Of a DNA stretch of 64,000 nt, positions 54,961 to 63,272 are shown in pieces. The stretch comes from Asticcacaulis machinosus. GTDB taxonomy: Bacteria; Pseudomonadota; Alphaproteobacteria; Caulobacterales; Caulobacteraceae. The stretch lies in NCBI RefSeq assembly GCF_028550435.1, contig NZ_JAQQKV010000001.1, positions 1,426,001 to 1,490,000 of the forward strand, given 5' to 3'. The notes beneath the pieces were generated by a model that was given only the letters and a program-made list of their open reading frames with translations, had not been told where the DNA came from and searched no databases. The translations under genes and the position numbers were made by a program. Positions within the stretch are counted from its first letter, which is position 1. Each line of letters starts with the position of its first letter.

Positions 54961-55728
54961 CTAATGCCAGCTTTTGTCAGCAGACTCAGGCACCGGTTCA
55001 CGCCCACGATGCTCGCCGCGACTATCCCATTTCGCCTGGGCGCAGGCCTCTTCGTCGCGCCAGTCCTTAAGCAGCGATAACCGGCGGCGCGGATAGCGCT
55101 CGGTCGTGACGGTCAAGGTCTGGATACGGTCAGAGCGGAAATGGCGGAAATTGCTGCGGGTTTCACACCACGCCACCAGCACGCGCGCCCGCTCCCAAAA
55201 GCCGAGCGCCACCGGCCAGATGACGCGGTGGGTCACCACCTCATTGACGTCGCTATAGAGAATATCAAGTTTGCGCTCATGGCGCATGGCCTGCCGGATC
55301 ATCGCCAGATGCTTGTCTTCCTGCTCGGACGGGGCCAGTTCCTTCCAGTTCGAGACCATCAGGCCCGACGTCTGCAATCCGTCGCGCACATCATCCGGCA
55401 GGACCGCCGAAATCTTGGCCAGAGCATTGGTCGCCGCCGCACTTAAGGACTTATCGGCCCGGCCCGCGACCCACTGCGCACCCAGCGCCAGCGCCTCGAT
55501 CTCCTCCAGAGACAGCATCAGCGGCGGCAGCATAAAACCCGGCCTGAGCACAAAGCCGACCCCGGCTTCGGCTTCTATATCCGCCCCCTGCCCGCGCAGT
55601 TCACCCATATCGCGGTAGAGTGTGCGCAAGGAAATACGCAGTTCCTGTGCCAGAAACTCCCCCGACACCGGATAGCGGTGCCTGCGCAAAATTTGCAGCA
55701 GATCAAACAGTCTTTGCGTGCGCGACAT
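54961..55728 (-). CDS. YafY-type HTH and WYL-domain transcriptional regulator
   Basis: This 255-residue protein starts at the ATG at 55728 (AGGAA upstream); a longer frame to 55839 is unlikely because it overlaps the preceding gene. The N-terminus is a DeoR-like HTH_11 domain (RTQRLFDLLQILRRHRYPVSGEFLAQELRISLRTLYRDMGELR, residues 3-45). A WYL domain follows (about 125-215: RHERKLDILYSDVNEVVTHRVIWPVALGFWERARVLVAWCETRSNFRHFRSDRI). WYL domains bind ligands such as nucleotides or ssDNA and often control stress or defence genes. It may regulate the neighbouring VOC gene, which is 39 nt downstream on the same strand. Confidence 0.88.
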   Translation of the reverse strand: MSRTQRLFDLLQILRRHRYPVSGEFLAQELRISLRTLYRDMGELRGQGADIEAEAGVGFVLRPGFMLPPLMLSLEEIEALALGAQWVAGRADKSLSAAATNALAKISAVLPDDVRDGLQTSGLMVSNWKELAPSEQEDKHLAMIRQAMRHERKLDILYSDVNEVVTHRVIWPVALGFWERARVLVAWCETRSNFRHFRSDRIQTLTVTTERYPRRRLSLLKDWRDEEACAQAKWDSRGEHRGREPVPESADKSWH

Positions 55729-55805
55729 GGGAGAGTTCCTGAACAGCCGCGTCTGTTTTACCTCATTTAAATGAGAACAAAAGCAGAATTTAGGTATGTC
55801 TCGCT

Positions 55806-57059
55806 TTATTCCGCGATTTTCCCGCGCAGGCCCATGCAAGTGACGTTTTCAAGCGCCTCAAGCTTAAGCTGCGCCCCCTCAAGGTTGGAGCGCGAAATGT
55901 CGGCCCCATCCAGCTTAGCCATCCGCAGGTCGGCAAAGGTGAAGTTGACATTCCTCATCCGCGCGTCTGACAAATCCGCCGGCATATAGCGATCCTTGGC
56001 AATCATCAGCGCGCCGAGCTTCGCCCCTTCGAGATTGGCCCCGTCCATGCGCACCTTGGCCATACGCGCCCCGCGCAGGTCAGCGCCGGAAAGGTCGCAG
56101 TTACGCAAATCCGCCCCATCAAGCTGCGAGCCCTGAAGCTGAATACCACGCATATCCAGACCGTAAAACACCGCGCCCTTGGCCGACAGCGCCGCCAGAT
56201 TAAAGCCCTTGATCGACTTCAAACCGCGCAGATCCGCCTTATCGAACACGGACGGCGTGCCCTCCTTGCCGATCGTGCTGACCCACAAAGCGTGCTGGCG
56301 CAACATATTGCCATAGGGCAGATCGGTAATGTCCTGACCCACCGGTTTATCGGTCAGAACCCCGGTCATGTCGGTTTGCGATACCCGCCACATATCGGTC
56401 TTGGCACCGATCAGCACGGCATCTTTCAGCGACGCGCCACTGACATCGGCCCCCGACAGATTGGCCCCCTCAAGGTCAACATTGTCCATGATCGCCTGCT
56501 TCAGGTTCGCCCGCGACAGGTTACACGATTTCATGATAGCGTCGGTGAAATCGGCCTTCATGGCCTGAATGCCAGTCAGTTTTGAGCGCTCAAGATTGGC
56601 CCCGCGCAGGTTGGCATAGGCAGCCTCAGACGCCCGTTCGGAGATTTCGCGATAAACCAGACCGGTTTTCTTATCCGGCATGGCCATAGCGCCTTCGCGC
56701 AGGTCGGCCTCAAACATATCAACGCCTTCGAGGTTGGCCCCGCGCAAACACGCCCCGCGCAGATCAACCCGCCTGAGGCTTGCCCCTTTGAGACAGGATA
56801 ACTGGATATCGACACAGTACAGGTTCGAGCCGTCCAGCACCGCACCGGTCAGGTCACAATCGACCATAATGGCGGCGGTGAAATCGGCATCTTTCAGCAC
56901 ACGGCCCTTCAGCGACAGGCCCGACAGGTCACACCACGCCAGTTTCGCGCGCATACCGCCGGGTATGCCCTTCATCAGCCGCTCATGCTTCAGGCAGATC
57001 TGATCCAGTTCCGCTTGAGACAATCGGGTAAAACTATATTCGGCGGCTGCCGCGCTCAT
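55806..57059 (-). CDS. Pentapeptide-repeat protein
   Basis: This 417-residue protein is composed largely of A(D/N)LXX pentapeptide repeats, with blocks at about residues 45-125, 150-215 and 275-400. They are interrupted by a non-repeat insert around residues 125-150 (MPDKKTGLVYREISERASEA) and another around 225-265. Such repeats form a right-handed quadrilateral beta-helix. Some family members mimic DNA and bind gyrase, but most have unknown functions. No signal peptide or membrane segment is visible, so it is probably cytoplasmic. A 77-nt gap separates it from the WYL regulator downstream. Confidence 0.9.
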   Translation of the reverse strand: MSAAAAEYSFTRLSQAELDQICLKHERLMKGIPGGMRAKLAWCDLSGLSLKGRVLKDADFTAAIMVDCDLTGAVLDGSNLYCVDIQLSCLKGASLRRVDLRGACLRGANLEGVDMFEADLREGAMAMPDKKTGLVYREISERASEAAYANLRGANLERSKLTGIQAMKADFTDAIMKSCNLSRANLKQAIMDNVDLEGANLSGADVSGASLKDAVLIGAKTDMWRVSQTDMTGVLTDKPVGQDITDLPYGNMLRQHALWVSTIGKEGTPSVFDKADLRGLKSIKGFNLAALSAKGAVFYGLDMRGIQLQGSQLDGADLRNCDLSGADLRGARMAKVRMDGANLEGAKLGALMIAKDRYMPADLSDARMRNVNFTFADLRMAKLDGADISRSNLEGAQLKLEALENVTCMGLRGKIAE

Positions 57060-57118
57060 GCCAACTTCCTGAAGTTTCAGGCGTTAAGCATAGGTAAGAA
57101 GTCTTAACTTAGGCTTTA

Positions 57119-57169
57119 AAAGCGCATGCCAAAAAGTGTTTACGGTTTTTGGATCCACATGCGCGTTAA
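57119..57169. repeat. 51-bp dispersed hairpin repeat, copy 2
   Basis: It begins AAAGCGCATGCCAAAAAGTG and ends CATGCGCGTTAA. Stems: GCGCATG (57122-57128) with CATGCGC (57158-57164), and CCAAAAA (57129-57135) with TTTTTGG (57146-57152). It overlaps the stop of the deaminase gene at 57166 and, followed on the minus strand by a T-rich stretch, could act as that gene's terminator. It matches copy 1 at 43801-43852. Confidence 0.75.
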
Positions 57170-57780
57170 CTTTTAAAAGCGCTGTCCACGGACAAATAGC
57201 CGAGTTCGTGCAGCGCCTTTGCCACCTCAGTACCAGGACGCACAAAGAGGCTGCGGTAGCCTTTTAGCCCCAACGCCGCCAGACCTTCTTCGTAGGAAAT
57301 GCACGGGTCGGGTTCGTATTCGCCGTCAAAGCCAATCCCGTTATGACTTTCGGCAATGCGCGGACGGCCCGTTTCCAGAAAATGCACGAAGCCCGCAATC
57401 AGATGGAACGCCTCGTCGTTCAACAGCCCGGCCTCAACCTCTACGCCGGCGTTTTGCAGCCGGCGCACACCAGTGTGTGAGGCAAAGGGCGACGGATCGG
57501 GACAGGCGAAAATGACCTTAACCACCCCCGCTGCGACCAGCTTTTCAGAACAGGACAGCCCGCCGCCGGAACGCTGCCCGCATGGTTCCAGCGTCACATA
57601 GGCCGTGGTGCCTGTGGCCGCATCACCCGCCTGCTCCAGCGCCATTTCTTCGGCATGGGGCCGCCCACCAGAGCCGGTAAAGCCCTCACCGATGACGGCA
57701 CCGTCTTTTACGATGACGCAGCCGACTGCCGGATTAGGCCAGGTCGTCCCTGGCCGCGCCAGCGCGATTGCCCGGCGCAT
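57166..57780 (-). CDS. RibD-like pyrimidine deaminase domain protein (no reductase domain)
   Basis: This 204-residue protein starts at the ATG at 57780 (MRRAIALARPG), where RibD deaminase domains begin. Zinc-site motifs: H42-A-E44 in RPHAEEMAL, and C67 and C77 in TLEPCGQRSGGGLSC. In RibD the second block is usually EPCxHxGxTPPC, so the middle is altered (Gln for His). The C-terminal reductase domain of bifunctional RibD is absent; a short unrelated tail follows. It may act on another cytidine-like substrate or work with a separate reductase. The frame is open upstream through a REP repeat into the DUF559 gene, so a fused polypeptide is possible. Confidence 0.7.
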   Translation of the reverse strand: MRRAIALARPGTTWPNPAVGCVIVKDGAVIGEGFTGSGGRPHAEEMALEQAGDAATGTTAYVTLEPCGQRSGGGLSCSEKLVAAGVVKVIFACPDPSPFASHTGVRRLQNAGVEVEAGLLNDEAFHLIAGFVHFLETGRPRIAESHNGIGFDGEYEPDPCISYEEGLAALGLKGYRSLFVRPGTEVAKALHELGYLSVDSAFKS

Positions 57781-58227
57781 GAACGAATCTCCCTCTCCCC
57801 GTAAACGGGGAGAGGGTTGGGGTGAGGGGCTTCTTTCCATTGCCGGAAAATAACTGAACTCAGGTGACTTCACAATTCCCTTGATCCGCCCATCGCTAAT
57901 GGCCGCAATCGTCTCCAACACCGGCCTGACTTCGCGCATCACATCGGCTTGCCAGAAACGTGCGACCGACCAACCATGCTCATTCAGGTAGCGATTTCGC
58001 ACGTCATCATACAGATTGCCGACATGCTGACTGCCGTCAATTTCGACGACCAGCCTGATCTCTCGACACGCAAAATCTGCGAAATACGGCCCGATTGGCA
58101 GTTGCCGGACAAATTTCAGACCGCCCAACTGCCTATTGCGCACATGATGCCAAAACCGGGATTCTGCGTTGTTTTCCACCCTGCGCAATGACCGTGCGCG
58201 GTTTGTCGTTGGTTTTGGCCCGCGCAC
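57781..58227 (-). CDS. DUF559 endonuclease-fold protein, open at its 3' end
   Basis: Starting at GTG 58227, about 112 residues form a Vsr-like PD-(D/E)XK domain: AESRFWHHVRNRQLGGLKFVRQ, D51 in PYFADFACRE, E62 and D64 in VVEIDGSQH, and WSVARFW. The frame then passes through a palindromic repeat (translated ERSPSPQPSPRLRGEGDSF, about residues 131-149) into the RibD-like deaminase without a stop. The ribosome-binding-like GAGGGG before the GTG belongs to the right-hand repeat. DUF559 is widespread, and to my knowledge no member has a proven cellular function. It lies between gpmA and the deaminase gene on the same strand. Confidence 0.75.
57791..57830. repeat. REP-like hairpin with tail, left end of DUF559 cassette
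   Basis: CCCTCTCCCCGT (57791-57802) pairs with ACGGGGAGAGGG (57805-57816). The inward tail TTGGGGTGAGGGGC (57817-57830) points to the DUF559 gene. It lies 10 nt from the deaminase start codon. Confidence 0.88.
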
Positions 58228-58231
58228 TTTT

Positions 58232-58270
58232 GCCCCTCACCCTTCCCTCTCCCCGTAAACGGGGAGAGGA
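58232..58270. repeat. REP-like hairpin with tail, right end of DUF559 cassette
   Basis: The tail GCCCCTCACCC (58232-58242) is followed by CCCTCTCCCCGT (58245-58256) pairing with ACGGGGAGAGG (58259-58269). It is in inverted orientation relative to 57791-57830 and lies 7 nt past the gpmA stop. Confidence 0.88.
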
Positions 58271-58276
58271 TTTTAT

Positions 58277-59002
58277 TTACGATGACAGGGCGTCGAGCAC
58301 CGGCAGAGGATTGGCGCGGTCGACATCCAGATAGTGCGCCGACATCGGGCGCAGCGTGTCACTCAGTTCGATCACCAGCGGATTGCCGGTCGGCACTTCG
58401 ACCTCAAGGATCGCCGCATCGCCCAGATCAAACAACAGCTTGATAATGGCGCGGATCGAATTGCCATGAGCTGCGACCAGAACCGTCTCACCGTTTTTCA
58501 GTTCCGGCACGATGGTCGATTCCCAGAATGGCAGAACGCGATCCAGCGTGGTTTTCAGGCTCTCAGTGAGTGGCAGAACCGAACCGGCATAGCGGCGATC
58601 AGCGGCGAAATCATAGGCGCTGCCGGCCTCAAGTTCCGGCGGCGGCACGTCATAGGACCGGCGCCAGATCTTAACCTGATCTTCGCCGTGAATGGCCGCG
58701 GTTTCCGCCTTATCAAGCCCGGTCAGGCCGCCGTAATGGCGCTCATTCAACCGCCAGTCCTTGATCACCGGCACATAACTCTGACCCGCCGCATCGAGCG
58801 CCAGATTGCAGGTGCGAATGGCGCGCGTTAGCACCGAGGTGAAGGCCAGGTCGATTTCGATGCCCTGTTCTTTGATCAGTTCACCGCCGCGCGTGGCCTG
58901 AGCCTCACCCTCAGCGGTCAGGTTGACATCGACCCAGCCGGTAAAGCGGTTTTCCAGATTCCACTGGCTCTGGCCGTGGCGTAGAAGGATTAGCTTGGGC
59001 AT
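58277..59002 (-). CDS. gpmA: 2,3-bisphosphoglycerate-dependent phosphoglycerate mutase
   Basis: This 241-residue glycolytic enzyme interconverts 3- and 2-phosphoglycerate. Histidine-phosphatase motifs: phospho-histidine H9 in [19 protein letters not shown], and the second catalytic His in VAAHGNSIR. The length is typical for proteobacterial GpmA (about 240-250). It is followed at once by a REP-like hairpin and the DUF559 cassette. Confidence 0.95.
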   Translation of the reverse strand: MPKLILLRHGQSQWNLENRFTGWVDVNLTAEGEAQATRGGELIKEQGIEIDLAFTSVLTRAIRTCNLALDAAGQSYVPVIKDWRLNERHYGGLTGLDKAETAAIHGEDQVKIWRRSYDVPPPELEAGSAYDFAADRRYAGSVLPLTESLKTTLDRVLPFWESTIVPELKNGETVLVAAHGNSIRAIIKLLFDLGDAAILEVEVPTGNPLVIELSDTLRPMSAHYLDVDRANPLPVLDALSS

Positions 59003-59284
59003 GGGTTCACCTGTTCAAATATTGAGATATCACAAGGCTATAAAAGCCCCCAAATAAGGACGCAAGGCTATTTCTTCACTTCCGCAGAAAGCCTGTCCTT
59101 CTCACTCCTCCCTACGAAGTGGGGAGGTGGCATGGAGCGTAGCGAACATGCCGGAGGGGGATATCGGCAAGAGGTAAGGCCCCCTCCGTCTTTTTAGCCA
59201 TCGCTAAAAATCCACCTCCCCATCGCTACGCGACAGGGAGGAGAAAAAGCGATGCCATTCAAATTCCCAACCAAGTTGTCGGTT
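59003..59284. other. Intergenic region dominated by a nested palindromic element
   Basis: This 282-bp gap between gpmA and folP (both minus strand) has no ORF that I trust. About half of it is the nested palindrome listed at 59105-59243; the rest is unremarkable. Confidence 0.6.
59105..59243. repeat. 139-bp nested palindromic element, MITE-like
   Basis: Several inverted arms nest inside each other: CTCCTCCCT (59105-59113) with AGGGAGGAG (59235-59243), GGGGAGGTGG (59121-59130) with CCACCTCCCC (59212-59221), CGGAGGGGG (59152-59160) with CCCCCTCCG (59180-59188), and separately TTTTTAGC (59191-59198) with GCTAAAAA (59203-59210). GGCATG/CATGCC also forms a small stem near 59129-59152. Confidence 0.75.
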
Positions 59285-60115
59285 CTAAACGCACGCCTTC
59301 CAAACTCTGATGGCCTGTTTCATCGCCTGCACATCATGAACTCTGACCATTTTCGCCCCCAGTTCAAGGGCTTTCAGATGCACGGCAATCGTTCCACCGA
59401 TGCGCTCATTCGCCTTGGACGGATCGGCCCCTTCGCGCTCTTCCAAGGCCGCAATAAAGCGTTTGCGCGACGCGGCCATCAGCAGCGGAAAACCGTGCGC
59501 CGCTAACCGACCCGTGGCGCGGATCAGGCTCAGGTTATGATCCAGCGTCTTGCCAAAGCCGATACCGGGATCAAGCCAGATGCGCTCGCGCCCTACCCCC
59601 GCCGCCATCGCCGCCTCGGCGCGGGCCAGCAGATAGGCTTCAACCTCGGCCACGACATCGTCATAGCGTGGTTCAGACTGCATGGTTTGGGGATCGCCCT
59701 TCATGTGCATCAGGATGATGTCGCAGTTCAGTTCAGCGGCGGCCTCTAAGCTGCCCTCGCCTTCCAGCGCGCGGATATCGTTCCAGATGGTGGCTCCAGC
59801 AGAAACTGCAGCGCGGGCGACTTCGGGTTTGAAGGTGTCGATGCTGATCGGGACGTCATAGTCCTTACGCAGTCCCTCAATCACGGGCACGACGCGGGCG
59901 ATTTCATCGGCTGCACTGACCGGAACCGCACCCGGACGGGTGGACTCACCACCGATATCGAGCACATCAGCCCCCGCCTCGATTAGCTCTTTAGCCTGCT
60001 CAATCGCCGACGCGTGCAGGAAAAACCGTCCGCCGTCAGAAAAGCTGTCGGGCGTGACATTGACCACCCCCATGATCAGCGGGCCGGATTGGTTGCTTAA
60101 TTCACTGAGCGTCAT
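59285..60115 (-). CDS. folP: Dihydropteroate synthase
   Basis: This 276-residue enzyme joins 4-aminobenzoate to dihydropterin diphosphate in folate synthesis. Motifs: VNVTPDSFSDGG, DIGGESTRPG, ISIDTFKPEVA, IWNDI, DPGIGFGK, AASRKRFI and the late VRVHDV. The ATG at 60115 has GGTGGGG at good spacing; the GTG two codons earlier is less likely. Sulfonamide-target loops look normal. It is not linked to other folate genes here. Confidence 0.95.
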   Translation of the reverse strand: MTLSELSNQSGPLIMGVVNVTPDSFSDGGRFFLHASAIEQAKELIEAGADVLDIGGESTRPGAVPVSAADEIARVVPVIEGLRKDYDVPISIDTFKPEVARAAVSAGATIWNDIRALEGEGSLEAAAELNCDIILMHMKGDPQTMQSEPRYDDVVAEVEAYLLARAEAAMAAGVGRERIWLDPGIGFGKTLDHNLSLIRATGRLAAHGFPLLMAASRKRFIAALEEREGADPSKANERIGGTIAVHLKALELGAKMVRVHDVQAMKQAIRVWKACV

Positions 60116-60146
60116 GTTCACCCCACCACCATCTGCGCCCTATGGG

Positions 60147-60223
60147 CTTGATGGCCCCCCTCCCCTGCAACAGGGGAGGTTCTACGCTGAGAACTCCCCC
60201 TGTTGCAGGGGGAGCTTGATGGC
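60147..60223. repeat. Double-hairpin repeat flanked by 9-bp direct repeats
   Basis: CTTGATGGC occurs at 60147-60155 and 60215-60223. Between them are two hairpins, CCTCCCCTG-caa-CAGGGGAGG (60159-60179) and CTCCCCCTG-ttg-CAGGGGGAG (60194-60214), joined by a small GTTCT/AGAAC stem. It fills most of the gap between murB and folP. Confidence 0.75.
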
Positions 60224-60254
60224 AATAGCAATATTGACATCAAGAGGGGGTAAA

Positions 60255-61160
60255 TCACTTCCGACCCACGCGCTTGATTTCCCAGTTAAGCTCGACGCCG
60301 AACCTGTCCTTGACCTCGGCGCGGACGGTATCGCCCAGGCCTTCTAGGTCGGCGGCGGTCGCTTCACCGGTATTGATCAGGAAGTTGGAATGCAGTTCGG
60401 AAAACTTGGCACCGCCAAACAACTTGCCCCGCCAACCGGCTTCATCGACCAGCTTCCACGCCGAATGGCCTTCGGGGTTTTTAAACGTAGACCCGCCGGT
60501 CTTTTCGCGAATGGGCTGGGTCGTTTCACGCCGCGTGGTGATTTCGTCCATGCGGTCCATGACCGCCACCGGATCATCGGGCGTCCCCTGATATAGCGCG
60601 CCCGTATATATAAGGTTTTCCGGTACTGAATGGCGATAGGTGTAGCCCATATCTTTGTTGGACAAAATCACCCGCTCACCAGCCCGCGTTAAGGCATAGG
60701 CTTCGACCAGCACGTCCTTGGTTTCCGCGCCATAGCAACCGGCATTCATAACAATCGCCCCACCGATCGTCCCCGGCACACCGGTGTAGAATTCCAGATC
60801 ACCGATACCGTTTTGCGCAGCAACCTTGGCCACCTGTTTATCGAGGGCTGCCGCTCCGGCATAGATACGGTTATGGTCCATCGGGCGGATATCGGCAAAG
60901 GCCTTACCCAGCCGGATAACCACGCCGTCCAGCCCGCCATCGCGCACCAGAAGGTTGGAGCCCACGCCGACCGCCATAACCGGCACCGCCGGATCGATAG
61001 CCTTAAGAAACGCCTCCAGATCGGCTTCGTCTTCGGGCAGGAAAATCACATCCGCCGGCCCGCCGACCCGGAACCAGGTAAACGGCGCCATGTCGGCATT
61101 GGTCATGATACGACCGCGCACGGCGGGAAGGTTGTTTATCCAGTTTGTAGGCCAGCTCAT
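60255..61160 (-). CDS. murB: UDP-N-acetylenolpyruvoylglucosamine reductase
   Basis: This 301-residue FAD enzyme makes UDP-MurNAc in the cytoplasm. The ATG at 61160 overlaps the murC stop (ATGA), which decides the start. FAD-binding motifs [23 protein letters not shown] and [20 protein letters not shown] are visible. The catalytic Ser224 is in GGSTFKNP. The type I-like layout lacks nothing obvious. The usual downstream gene ddl is replaced by a repeat and folP. Confidence 0.96.
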   Translation of the reverse strand: MSWPTNWINNLPAVRGRIMTNADMAPFTWFRVGGPADVIFLPEDEADLEAFLKAIDPAVPVMAVGVGSNLLVRDGGLDGVVIRLGKAFADIRPMDHNRIYAGAAALDKQVAKVAAQNGIGDLEFYTGVPGTIGGAIVMNAGCYGAETKDVLVEAYALTRAGERVILSNKDMGYTYRHSVPENLIYTGALYQGTPDDPVAVMDRMDEITTRRETTQPIREKTGGSTFKNPEGHSAWKLVDEAGWRGKLFGGAKFSELHSNFLINTGEATAADLEGLGDTVRAEVKDRFGVELNWEIKRVGRK

Positions 61161-62581
61161 GCCGCACCATCCAGTTGCCCCGGCAGGGCATAGGCCCATT
61201 GCGTGATATCACCGGCGCCCAGCAGGACGACCAGATCGCCCGGCTTGGCCTCAGTGCGGATCAATTCGGGCAGGGCCGCGGGGCTTTCCAGCGCAATGGC
61301 GTTGCGGTGTCCAAAGCGGTGCAGGCCGTCAACCAGCGCGTCCTTGGAAACGCCGTCAATCGGCGCTTCACCGGCGCTGTAGACATCGGCCACAATCACC
61401 GTATCGGCATCATGGAAGCAGGATGAAAACTCAGCCATCAGGTCACGCAAGCGGGTATAGCGGTGGGGCTGCACGACGGCGATGACGCGATTTGAAGTCA
61501 CCTGACGCGCGGCTTTGAGCACCGCGGCGATTTCGACCGGATGGTGGCCGTAATCGTCGATCACGCGGATGCCGTCCTTGGTCACGCCGGTCGTGGTAAA
61601 GCGGCGCTTGACCCCGCCGAACCCGCCCAGGCCCTTACGCACATCGTCCTCACTCACGCCCAACTCACGAGCCACGGCGATGGCGGCGGTGGCGTTGGAG
61701 ACATTGTGGTTGCCGGTCATGGGCAGTTTCAGCTTTTCCCAGGTGAAAGGCTCAGAGTCGCGCGGTGAAAACACCACATCAAAACACGCCCCGTCGGCGC
61801 TGAATTCGATATTGGCGCAGCGCACCTCGGCCTGCGGGCTAACACCGTAAGGGATCAGGCGGCGGTTATCGACCTTGGCGGCCAAAGCCTGCACTTCGGG
61901 ATGGTCGATGCACACGCAGGCGAAACCGTAAAACGGAATGTTTTCAACGAAATCGACAAAGCCTTTTTTGACGGCCTCAAAATCACCCCAGTGGTCGAGG
62001 TGTTCGGCATCGATATTGGTGACAATCGCCAGCGTCGATTTCAGGCGCAGGAAGGAACCATCGGATTCGTCTGCCTCCACCACGATCCAGTCGCCGTCAC
62101 CGACCTTGGCATTGGTGCCATAGGCGTTGATGATGCCGCCATTGACCACCGTCGGGTCCATTCCGCCCGCATCCAGTAAGGTTGCCACCATTGAGGTCGT
62201 GGTCGTCTTGCCGTGCGTGCCACCAACCGCGATCGAAAACTGCAAACGCATCAGTTCGGCCAGCATTTCGGCGCGGCGCACCTGCGGGATGCGGCGTTTC
62301 CTCGCTTCAACCATCTCAGGGTTATCGGCCTTGACCGCTGTGGAATAGACGACCGCGCATACGCCTTCGGTCACATGTTCCGGTGCGTGGCCGATGAAGA
62401 TTTTCGCCCCCAGCTTTTCAAGGCGTTCGGTGTTGGCGGAGGATTTCGCATCCGATCCCTGCACCTTATAGCCGATTTTGATCATGATTTCGGCGATGCC
62501 GCTCATACCGATGCCGCCAATGCCGACGAAGTGCACGGGGCCTAAATCAAACGGGGTCGGGCGAAGTTTCTGAGTGGTCAT
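61157..62581 (-). CDS. murC: UDP-N-acetylmuramate-L-alanine ligase
   Basis: This 474-residue Mur ligase adds L-Ala to UDP-MurNAc. N-terminal [16 protein letters not shown] binds [14 protein letters not shown] (residues 120-130) binds ATP, and [10 protein letters not shown] lies in the central/C-terminal domain. The ATG at 62581 fits homologues better than the GTG five codons upstream. It is translationally coupled to murB. murG, which normally precedes it, is not adjacent; a toxin-antitoxin pair lies upstream on the other strand. Confidence 0.96.
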   Translation of the reverse strand: MTTQKLRPTPFDLGPVHFVGIGGIGMSGIAEIMIKIGYKVQGSDAKSSANTERLEKLGAKIFIGHAPEHVTEGVCAVVYSTAVKADNPEMVEARKRRIPQVRRAEMLAELMRLQFSIAVGGTHGKTTTTSMVATLLDAGGMDPTVVNGGIINAYGTNAKVGDGDWIVVEADESDGSFLRLKSTLAIVTNIDAEHLDHWGDFEAVKKGFVDFVENIPFYGFACVCIDHPEVQALAAKVDNRRLIPYGVSPQAEVRCANIEFSADGACFDVVFSPRDSEPFTWEKLKLPMTGNHNVSNATAAIAVARELGVSEDDVRKGLGGFGGVKRRFTTTGVTKDGIRVIDDYGHHPVEIAAVLKAARQVTSNRVIAVVQPHRYTRLRDLMAEFSSCFHDADTVIVADVYSAGEAPIDGVSKDALVDGLHRFGHRNAIALESPAALPELIRTEAKPGDLVVLLGAGDITQWAYALPGQLDGAA

Positions 62582-62742
62582 GTAAGGCGAAATCACTATT
62601 ATAAATTAGAGGTGGGGTTTGCGTTTAAACCATAGCGCCTGAGGTGTCACTTGCGATTTTGAGCACAGGCCACGATCGGAACAGGTAGGAATAGTTCGGA
62701 TTATATGCTACAATCAGGTGCGCACAGTTAGGAGCTTTTGAT

Positions 62743-62994
62743 ATGGCCAAGATTTCAATTTCCATGACCGATGGCATGAACGACTATGTTCAGGCGCGTG
62801 TCAAGGCTGGCGACTATAACAACACCTCCGAATATTTCCGCGATCTGGTCCGGCGGGATCAGGATCGCCGCGACGCCCATGAGAAGTTACGTGAGATGCT
62901 GGATCATGCCGAAGCCAGCGGCATAAGCCCGCGCACGCCGCAGCAAATTATGTCTGATGTCAAAGCAAAGTTCAAAGCAGATGGCCGCATATAA
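62743..62994 (+). CDS. parD: ParD-family antitoxin
   Basis: This 83-residue protein has an N-terminal ribbon-helix-helix DNA-binding fold (AKISISMTDGMNDYVQARVKAGDYNNTSEYFRDLVRRDQ). A C-terminal disordered tail normally wraps the toxin. AGGAG lies 9 nt before its ATG. The gene overlaps parE by 14 nt. As in related systems, the complex probably represses its own promoter in 62597-62742. Confidence 0.93.
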   Translation: MAKISISMTDGMNDYVQARVKAGDYNNTSEYFRDLVRRDQDRRDAHEKLREMLDHAEASGISPRTPQQIMSDVKAKFKADGRI

Positions 62995-63271
62995 ATTAAC
63001 GGCAGATGCGGACGCTGACTTTACCAACATCTACGCATATTCTCTGGAAACCTATGGTGAGCGCCAAGCTGACACGTACACAAGTGCACTCATTACAGGT
63101 TTTGAGATTATAGGCTCGAACCCATTTATAGGCAGAGATATCTCTTCCATTAAACCTGGCGCACGATGCCTGTTTCACGAGCGGCACAGCATCTATTATC
63201 GTTTAGACGACAGCGGCATCGTTATATTTCGCATCCTGAATCAAACACAGGATCCGCTGCAACAGCTTTAA
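62981..63271 (+). CDS. parE: ParE/RelE-family toxin
   Basis: This 96-residue protein starts at ATG 62981 inside the end of parD. The ParE pattern is visible: YKLTADADADFTNIYAYSLETYGERQADTYTSAL, FEIIGSNPFIGRDISSIKPGARCLFHERHSIYYRL and VIFRILNQTQDP. ParE toxins poison gyrase; the closely related RelE toxins cut mRNA, but the HERHSIYYR region favours ParE. Base composition is lower in GC than neighbouring genes, suggesting horizontal acquisition. Confidence 0.92.
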   Translation: MAAYKLTADADADFTNIYAYSLETYGERQADTYTSALITGFEIIGSNPFIGRDISSIKPGARCLFHERHSIYYRLDDSGIVIFRILNQTQDPLQQL

Positions 63272-63272
63272 T

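Larger units (their letters stand above)
57791..58270. mobile_element. Putative DUF559 cassette bounded by inverted REP-like repeats
   Basis: About 480 bp between gpmA and the deaminase gene. Nearly identical 40-bp repeats face each other at both ends (57791-57830 and 58232-58270), with hairpins outside and GGGGTGAGGGG-type tails inside, and only the DUF559 ORF between. The same end arrangement without a gene occurs at 37358-37480. The layout resembles a transposon-like or REP-associated unit, but no target duplication is evident and mobility is not proven. Confidence 0.5.
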
